Assembly (NCBI GenBank): GCA_946887025.1
Contig: CAMPJY010000094.1
Coordinates: 1-10,976 of the forward strand
DNA length: 10,976 bases
Direction of reading: 5' to 3'
Source of the DNA: an uncultured Salinimicrobium sp.
GTDB lineage: Bacteria; Bacteroidota; Bacteroidia; Flavobacteriales; Flavobacteriaceae
In this document: one piece after another, positions 6,957 to 10,976 of the stretch
Layout of the letters: each line of letters opens with the position of its first letter
How positions within the stretch are numbered: position 1 is the stretch's first letter
Translations under genes and position numbers: made by a program
The notes under the pieces: generated by a model
Database searches by the model: none
The model's input: only the letters and a program-made list of their open reading frames with translations
What the model was told of the DNA's origin: nothing

Positions 6957-9329
6957 TTATTCTTCTAATAGCTGATCGAGAGCGGCTATATCCTGAATTA
7001 ATACCTGGCGGGCTTTACTTCCTTCGAAAGGGCCTACAACTCCCGCAGCTTCGAGCTGATCTATCAGTCTTCCTGCACGATTGTATCCCAGTTTAAGTTT
7101 CCGTTGAAGTAAAGAGGCTGATCCTTGTTGCGCCACTACTACCACCTCTGCGGCTTCCCGGAATCGCTGGTCTCGGTCGCCAACATCAATATCAAGACTT
7201 GTGCCATTTTCATCCCCACTGTACTCCGGTAGATGATGTGCATCCGGATATGCTTTCTGGGAGCCGATGTATTCGGTAATCTTATCGACTTCGGGGGTAT
7301 CCACAAAGGCACATTGCAGACGGATCAGATTATTCCCCTGGGTAAAAAGCATGTCCCCTTTCCCGATCAGCTGGTCGGCACCCTGACTGTCAAGAATGGT
7401 TCGGGAATCTATTTTGGAGGTCACCCTAAAAGCTATCCTTGCCGGGAAGTTGGCTTTAATGATACCCGTAATAACATTTACGGAAGGTCTCTGGGTAGCG
7501 ATAATCAGGTGAATCCCAATAGCCCTTGCCAGCTGGGCAAGTCGGGCGATAGGGGTTTCTACTTCTTTTCCTGCCGTCATAATGAGGTCGGCAAATTCAT
7601 CAACCACCAGAACTATATAGGGCAGGAATTTATGTCCGTGCTCAGGATTTAATTTTCTGGCCTTAAACTTTGTATTGTACTCCTTGATATTCCGTACCAT
7701 CGCATCCTTTAGCAATTCGTAACGATTATCCATTTCGATACAAAGCGAATTTAGGGTATTGATAACCTTGGTATTGTCGGTGATAATGGCTTCCTCGGTA
7801 TCCGGAAGTTTTGCGAGATAATGTCTCTCAATCTTGTTGAAAAGGGTAAGTTCCACTTTTTTGGGATCTACCAATACAAACTTCACTTCCGCCGGATGTT
7901 TGCTATAAAGCAAGGAGGTAAGTATGGCGTTCAGACCGACCGATTTTCCCTGTCCCGTGGCTCCTGCCATTAAAAGGTGGGGCATTTTGGCGAGGTCGAC
8001 CACAAAGGTTTCATTGGAGATGGTTTTTCCAAGCGCCATGGGCAGTTCCATTTCCGCATTCCTGAATTTCGGGGAAGCAATTACGGAACGCATGGAAACC
8101 ATGGTGGCGTTTTTATTTGGCACCTCGATCCCTATGGTTCCTTTTCCAGGGATAGGGGCAATAATCCTAATCCCAAGGGCCGAAAGGGAAAGGGCAATAT
8201 CATCCTCAAGGCTTTTGATCTTGGAGATCCTTATCCCGGCTTCCGGAATTATTTCATAAAGGGTGACGGTGGGACCAACGGTCGCCTTGATCTGGGCGAT
8301 GTCTATCTTGTAATTCTTAAGCGTATCGACGATCCTGTTCTTGTTTTCCTCCAGTTCCTCCTGATTGATGGTGATCCCGCCACCATTCAGATTGTAGTCC
8401 CTCAACAATTCAAGGGTAGGGAAGCGGTAATTTTTCAATTCCAGGGTAGGATCGAATTCGCCAAAATCTTTCACCAGCTTCTCACTAAGGCCTTCTTCGA
8501 CTTCTTCCTCCACGGCAGTTGAAACCTCCATTTCAACATCATCCGGATCTTCTTCAGATCGGATGAGCATAGATTCCACTTTGGGTTTTTCTTCTGAATT
8601 TTCCCAAACCTTCTCTTTGGCAGGAGGAGCAGACGGAGTTGGTGATGTCTCCTTATGGGTCTGTTCCACAACCTCCTCTTCAGTTTCCTCATATGCAGGA
8701 GAGGTTACCGGGGAAGTGCGAAAATCTTCAGAGATTTCTTTTCTGGTACGCTTGAATAGATCCCCAATTTTTTCCGGAGTTATATCCAAACGCGCTACCA
8801 GATAGACAACCAGCAAAAATCCTAAAAGCAGAATGGTTCCTGTGAAGCCAAGATAATCCTGTAGGTAATCGTTAACTTCAAATCCTACGGTACCTCCCAG
8901 TAAAGGATTCACACTGGCAAAAAAACCGAGGGTGACAGATAACCACAGCATTACCGCAAGACCCCAGAACCAGAAGCGCCGCAGCGTATTTTTATTGAGA
9001 TTGAAGAACAGGTAAATTCCTGTTAAGGTAACCAGGATAGCCAAAGCGAAGGCTGCTATCCCGAAACCATCGTAGATAAAGAAATTGCTGATGCTGGCTC
9101 CAAACTTGTTGAGCAGATTCTCAGCTTCCGCCTCGCGATTTCCCAACTGGCCCAGTACACTTTGATCGGTTTTCCAGTTCAGCAGAAAAGAAACAAAAGC
9201 AAGCAAAAGAGCCAGTCCGAAAAAAGCAAGAAAACTCCCCAGGATCACCTTGGTTTTTCGGGAAAGTTTAAAAGGAGCTTTGGGAACTGAGGGTTGCTTT
9301 ACTTTTTTACTCGTTGCTTTTTTAGCCAT
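6957..9329 (-). CDS. ftsK: DNA translocase FtsK/SpoIIIE
   Basis: A septum-located ATP-driven DNA pump that clears chromosome ends through the division site and activates XerCD recombination at dif. With the ATG at 9329 the protein has 790 residues, starting MAKKATSKK. It shows four membrane segments (about 29-51, 90-110, 120-140, 162-180), a short acidic linker (about 200-290), the alpha domain, and the RecA-like motor with Walker A GATGQGKS (456-463), Walker B VLVVDEFADL (573-582) and ATQRPS (611-616). A C-terminal winged-helix gamma domain (about 720-780, including LLQRKLKLGYNRAGRLIDQL) reads polarity sequences. All parts are intact. A frame extends 10 codons upstream to an ATG at 9359, but a -7 element at 9349-9356 lies inside that extension, so the transcript should begin after it; MAKK is also the usual beginning. 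It heads the ftsK-lolA-permease operon. Confidence 0.97.
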   Translation of the reverse strand: MAKKATSKKVKQPSVPKAPFKLSRKTKVILGSFLAFFGLALLLAFVSFLLNWKTDQSVLGQLGNREAEAENLLNKFGASISNFFIYDGFGIAAFALAILVTLTGIYLFFNLNKNTLRRFWFWGLAVMLWLSVTLGFFASVNPLLGGTVGFEVNDYLQDYLGFTGTILLLGFLLVVYLVARLDITPEKIGDLFKRTRKEISEDFRTSPVTSPAYEETEEEVVEQTHKETSPTPSAPPAKEKVWENSEEKPKVESMLIRSEEDPDDVEMEVSTAVEEEVEEGLSEKLVKDFGEFDPTLELKNYRFPTLELLRDYNLNGGGITINQEELEENKNRIVDTLKNYKIDIAQIKATVGPTVTLYEIIPEAGIRISKIKSLEDDIALSLSALGIRIIAPIPGKGTIGIEVPNKNATMVSMRSVIASPKFRNAEMELPMALGKTISNETFVVDLAKMPHLLMAGATGQGKSVGLNAILTSLLYSKHPAEVKFVLVDPKKVELTLFNKIERHYLAKLPDTEEAIITDNTKVINTLNSLCIEMDNRYELLKDAMVRNIKEYNTKFKARKLNPEHGHKFLPYIVLVVDEFADLIMTAGKEVETPIARLAQLARAIGIHLIIATQRPSVNVITGIIKANFPARIAFRVTSKIDSRTILDSQGADQLIGKGDMLFTQGNNLIRLQCAFVDTPEVDKITEYIGSQKAYPDAHHLPEYSGDENGTSLDIDVGDRDQRFREAAEVVVVAQQGSASLLQRKLKLGYNRAGRLIDQLEAAGVVGPFEGSKARQVLIQDIAALDQLLEE

Positions 9330-9348
9330 AGTGGAACTGCGATTTGGA

Positions 9349-9356
9349 CAAAAATA
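9349..9356 (-). promoter_or_regulatory. -7 promoter element (TATTTTTG) for ftsK
   Basis: On the minus strand TATTTTTG fits TAnnTTTG exactly and ends 19 bases before the ATG at 9329. It supports that start over the upstream in-frame ATG at 9359. No TTG is seen at -33. The rest of 9330-9462 holds only a 5-bp stem (TCCCT/AGGGA, 9433-9446), too small to call a terminator. Confidence 0.5.
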
Positions 9357-9462
9357 CAAATTAGGTCCATCTAATATAAAGAAAAGTGATAATCTATGGA
9401 GATTTAACGGAGTTCAAAGCGGAGAGGCTCTTTTCCCTGAGTAGGGACCAGTCGTTGAAAGA

Positions 9463-9831
9463 TCAGACCGTGTAGAAAATATACGGAAAATATATGATGA
9501 TCCCCACAATAGTGGCAATCAGGGCGGCGAAGAAAACCGCCCCCGCGGCCACGTCTTTTATTTCGCCGATCTTGTTATGAAAGTCCGGATGCATAAAATC
9601 CGCGATCTTTTCAGTCGCGGTGTTCAATCCTTCCGCAGCCATTACCAGGCCTATGGCTAAGAGCTGACACATCCATTCCGTTGCGGTGATATCAAAATAA
9701 AACCCGGCAATGGTCACGGCTATGGAAATACAAAGCTGGACCTGGATGCTGGGTTCGTTTTTTATCAGGAGCCAGGCTCCTTTTATTGCATAACCACCTC
9801 CACGAATACGGCCGGTGATGAATTCATACAT
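9463..9831 (-). CDS. dgkA: Diacylglycerol kinase / undecaprenol kinase family (DgkA-type)
   Basis: A small inner-membrane lipid kinase that phosphorylates diacylglycerol or undecaprenol with ATP, returning lipid carriers to the envelope pathways. The 122 residues have an amphipathic N-terminal helix and three membrane segments (about 30-48, 52-70, 95-118). The catalytic pattern of E. coli DgkA is complete: Glu26 in KNEPSIQ, Glu67-x-x-Asn70-x-x-x-Glu74 in EGLNTATEKIAD, Asp78, and Lys92-Asp93 in IKDVAAGAV. The HPDFHNKIG stretch (81-89) is typical of the diacylglycerol/undecaprenol kinases of Gram-positives and Bacteroidota, so undecaprenol is a possible substrate; sequence alone does not decide. 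It starts one base after the tpx stop, so the two are probably cotranscribed and translationally coupled. There is no clear terminator before ftsK, whose own promoter lies downstream. Confidence 0.93.
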   Translation of the reverse strand: MYEFITGRIRGGGYAIKGAWLLIKNEPSIQVQLCISIAVTIAGFYFDITATEWMCQLLAIGLVMAAEGLNTATEKIADFMHPDFHNKIGEIKDVAAGAVFFAALIATIVGIIIYFPYIFYTV

Positions 9832-9832
9832 A

Positions 9833-10333
9833 TTATAACAATGGTTTGAGCGCCTCGAGATAATCGGGTTCCTCCCCGATCTCTTTCACCTGCTCGGTGT
9901 GGAGGATCTTTGAATTCTCATCCACCACAATGACCACCCGGGAAAGCAGGCCTTCCAGAGGTCCATCGAGGATTTCCAACCCATAATCCTTTCCAAAATT
10001 TCGTTCTTTATAGTCCGAAAGGTTAACCACATTTTCCAGCTCTTCATCATCCACAAATCGCTGCTGCGCAAAAGGTAGATCCCTCGATATGCAAAGAACT
10101 ACAGTGTTCTTAAGTCCTGTGGCTTTCTCATTGAAATTCCTCACCGAAGTCGCACAGACATTGGTGTCTATACTTGGAAAAATGTTCATTATCACCCTCT
10201 TCCCTTTATAGTCCTGGAGAGTGGCAGTGGTTAAATCAGATTTTATGAGTTCGAAGTGGGGAGCCTTTTCCCCGATCTCCGGTAGGTGTCCATAAGTAGT
10301 TACCGGTTTACCTTTTAACGTTATTTGTGACAT
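9833..10333 (-). CDS. tpx: Thiol peroxidase Tpx lacking the canonical resolving cysteine
   Basis: A peroxiredoxin of the Tpx group that reduces hydrogen and alkyl peroxides at the expense of thioredoxin. Its 166 residues cover the whole family length. The peroxidatic cysteine is Cys60 in PSIDTNVCATSVR, with the conserved Pro/Thr active site. In E. coli Tpx the partner is Cys95, in the sequence RFCGAEGL. Here the matching segment is RFVDDEEL, with Val94 (codon GTG) in place of cysteine. The only other cysteine is Cys81 in VLCISRD, which matches E. coli Cys82 and is not the resolving residue there. The protein may therefore act as a 1-Cys peroxiredoxin or use Cys81. The substitution is a clean codon change in an intact frame, not a frameshift. 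GAGGAG lies three bases before the ATG, a rare Shine-Dalgarno-like site in this window. A hairpin terminator separates it from the thioredoxin-containing gene pair upstream. Confidence 0.95.
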   Translation of the reverse strand: MSQITLKGKPVTTYGHLPEIGEKAPHFELIKSDLTTATLQDYKGKRVIMNIFPSIDTNVCATSVRNFNEKATGLKNTVVLCISRDLPFAQQRFVDDEELENVVNLSDYKERNFGKDYGLEILDGPLEGLLSRVVIVVDENSKILHTEQVKEIGEEPDYLEALKPLL

Positions 10334-10336
10334 AAA

Positions 10337-10342
10337 CTCCTC
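10337..10342 (-). promoter_or_regulatory. tpx: Shine-Dalgarno-like GAGGAG before tpx
   Basis: GAGGAG on the minus strand is followed by TTT and the ATG at 10333. The three-base gap is short for efficient use. Most other genes here lack any such site. An AT-rich stretch with TAAATTTA at 10363-10370 upstream may belong to the promoter but is not convincing. Confidence 0.35.
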
Positions 10343-10413
10343 GTGTTGGTTATTTGGAATCTTAAATTTATAATTTAAAAAGCAAGTTTATTACTAATTA
10401 TTTCATAAAACAA

Positions 10414-10446
10414 GAGGGGCTGCTCTATTTAAAAAAGCAGCCCCTC
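10414..10446 (-). terminator. Strong hairpin terminator after the DUF6952-like gene
   Basis: GAGGGGCTGCT (10414-10424) and AGCAGCCCCTC (10436-10446) form a perfect 11-bp GC-rich stem around an 11-base A/T loop. On the minus strand the stem is followed by TTGTTTTATG, moderately U-rich, and it begins 22 bases after the stop of the gene at 10469. On the plus strand there is no U run. It should end the thioredoxin operon transcript before tpx. Confidence 0.85.
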
Positions 10447-10468
10447 ATATGAGTAGATACAATAAGTT

Positions 10469-10717
10469 CTATTTGTCTATCGAACCTAGTACCTTTTTAA
10501 CAAAATTGTTTGCCGCGTCACGTTCCGGCATACCGTCTTCGATCATTTTGTGAACCTCGATAGCTCCGCAAATATTGGTAATAAGCTCTCCAATCACATC
10601 CATCTCCTGTTCACTTACAGACCGGTGCTCGCAAAAACTTTCCAATACCTCCAGGGTATGTTCCAGTTTTTCAACCTCCGCGTTCTTCTGGAGATGTCTA
10701 ATTACTGGTAACTTCAT
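10469..10717 (-). CDS. Small conserved flavobacterial protein (DUF6952-like)
   Basis: An 82-residue acidic, soluble, mostly helical protein with no signal peptide or membrane segment. The core VIGELITNICGAIEVHKMIE (41-60) followed by PERDAANNFVKKVLGSID matches my memory of the small uncharacterised DUF6952 family of flavobacteria; I could not search to confirm this. No catalytic motif is evident; Cys29 and Cys50 are the only cysteines. Its ATG at 10717 lies inside the end of the thioredoxin-family gene, overlapping by 20 bases in another frame, so the two are almost surely translated from one message and likely work together. A binding partner or adaptor for the thioredoxin is a guess from position only. 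Confidence 0.85.
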   Translation of the reverse strand: MKLPVIRHLQKNAEVEKLEHTLEVLESFCEHRSVSEQEMDVIGELITNICGAIEVHKMIEDGMPERDAANNFVKKVLGSIDK

Positions 10718-10976
10718 CTACAAGATCTTTTAAAAGTTCGAATTTATTGGTCTGTACCTGATTCACCAAAACACCATTCTTAAAGGCGGCGAAGGTAGGC
10801 AGGTTGTCGACCTTGGCTAGTTTTCTCGAATCCGGATTCTTTTCAGCATCCACCAACAGGAAAACCGCATTTTCATTCTCACCAGCAAGTTTTTTGAACT
10901 TCGGCTTCATCACTCGACAGTTCCCACACCAGCTGGCCATGTACTGAACTACCACCGTTTCATTCCCGGAAATAAC
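10698..10976 (-). CDS. Thioredoxin-family protein, 5' end beyond the window
   Basis: A thiol-disulfide oxidoreductase of thioredoxin fold, incomplete: the frame stays open through the right edge (VISGNETVVVQYMASWCGNC...), so the true start lies outside and the GTG at 10955 is an internal valine codon. The visible 92 residues hold the active site WCGNCR, with CGNC instead of the classical CGPC, the strand AVFLLVDAEKNP, and the cis-proline loop NLPTFAAFKNG. The missing part is probably the short N-terminal strand and helix, about 10-20 residues. No signal peptide can be judged. It overlaps the DUF6952-like gene by 20 bases. In flavobacteria such a pair often follows a peroxiredoxin gene, which may lie just outside; Tpx in this window is a possible client. 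Confidence 0.88.
   Translation of the reverse strand, partial: VISGNETVVVQYMASWCGNCRVMKPKFKKLAGENENAVFLLVDAEKNPDSRKLAKVDNLPTFAAFKNGVLVNQVQTNKFELLKDLVDEVTSN

Noticed and set aside
7233..7652. A 139-codon plus-strand frame antisense to ftsK
   Set aside because: Same reasoning: opposite a conserved gene, no domain, no leader.
7977..8522. A 181-codon open frame on the plus strand within ftsK
   Set aside because: It lies fully antisense to the well-conserved ftsK motor and linker, and its translation is low-complexity with no recognisable domain; it is a shadow of ftsK codon usage.
9433..9446. TCCCT/AGGGA stem after dgkA as a terminator
   Set aside because: Five base pairs with no U run in the minus-strand direction.
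10953..10955. GTG as the start of the thioredoxin-family gene
   Set aside because: The frame continues open to the window edge with sequence that fits the fold (VISGNETVVVQY), so this GTG is an internal valine and the gene is cut by the window.
1..10976. Search for CRISPR arrays, tRNA, insertion sequences, defence or toxin systems
   Set aside because: No regularly spaced repeats beyond the two-copy 15-mer, no transposase or nuclease-like frames, and all long frames are assigned to housekeeping or regulatory families.

Overview
This window looks like ordinary chromosome from a member of the Bacteroidota, most likely a marine-type Flavobacteriaceae. Several points support this. The block ftsK - lolA - LptF/G permease - ribB is familiar from flavobacterial chromosomes. 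Four genes are preceded by a match or one-base variant of the Bacteroidota -7 promoter element TAnnTTTG. Most starts have A-rich leaders rather than Shine-Dalgarno sites, and an 82-residue protein of a type common in flavobacteria (DUF6952-like) overlaps a thioredoxin gene. The genus is inference. I see no mobile element, CRISPR array, tRNA or rRNA, and no change in base usage that would suggest recent transfer.

Layout. Bases 1-3439 hold signalling and redox genes: a soluble GAF histidine kinase (+), a convergent AraC-family regulator (-), a 258-base divergent control region carrying a perfect 15-bp repeat at 42-bp spacing, an unlisted 39-codon single-pass membrane protein gene (+), and an FMN nitroreductase (+). 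Bases 3440-3644 are non-coding between convergent genes. Bases 3645-9329 form one minus-strand block, read ftsK (DNA translocase), lolA (lipoprotein carrier), an LptF/LptG-type permease with a TTG start, then ribB/ribBA from its own promoter. Bases 9463-10333 hold a DgkA-type lipid kinase and the thiol peroxidase tpx, one base apart. Bases 10414-10446 are a strong hairpin terminator. Beyond it lie the DUF6952-like gene and a thioredoxin-family gene that runs off the right edge.

How the genes fit together. The middle block is about the cell envelope and division: chromosome segregation at the septum (FtsK), lipoprotein delivery (LolA), LPS export (LptF/G-type) and, nearby, a lipid-recycling kinase. 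RibB feeds flavin synthesis, but its GTP cyclohydrolase half has lost all three zinc cysteines. The right end is a thiol-redox cluster (thioredoxin, small partner, Tpx) in which Tpx lacks the usual resolving cysteine. No wholly new multigene system is visible. The points most worth following are the degenerate RibA domain, the Tpx variant, the small membrane protein with its repeated dyad sites next to a divergent AraC regulator, and the uniform promoter-to-start spacing.
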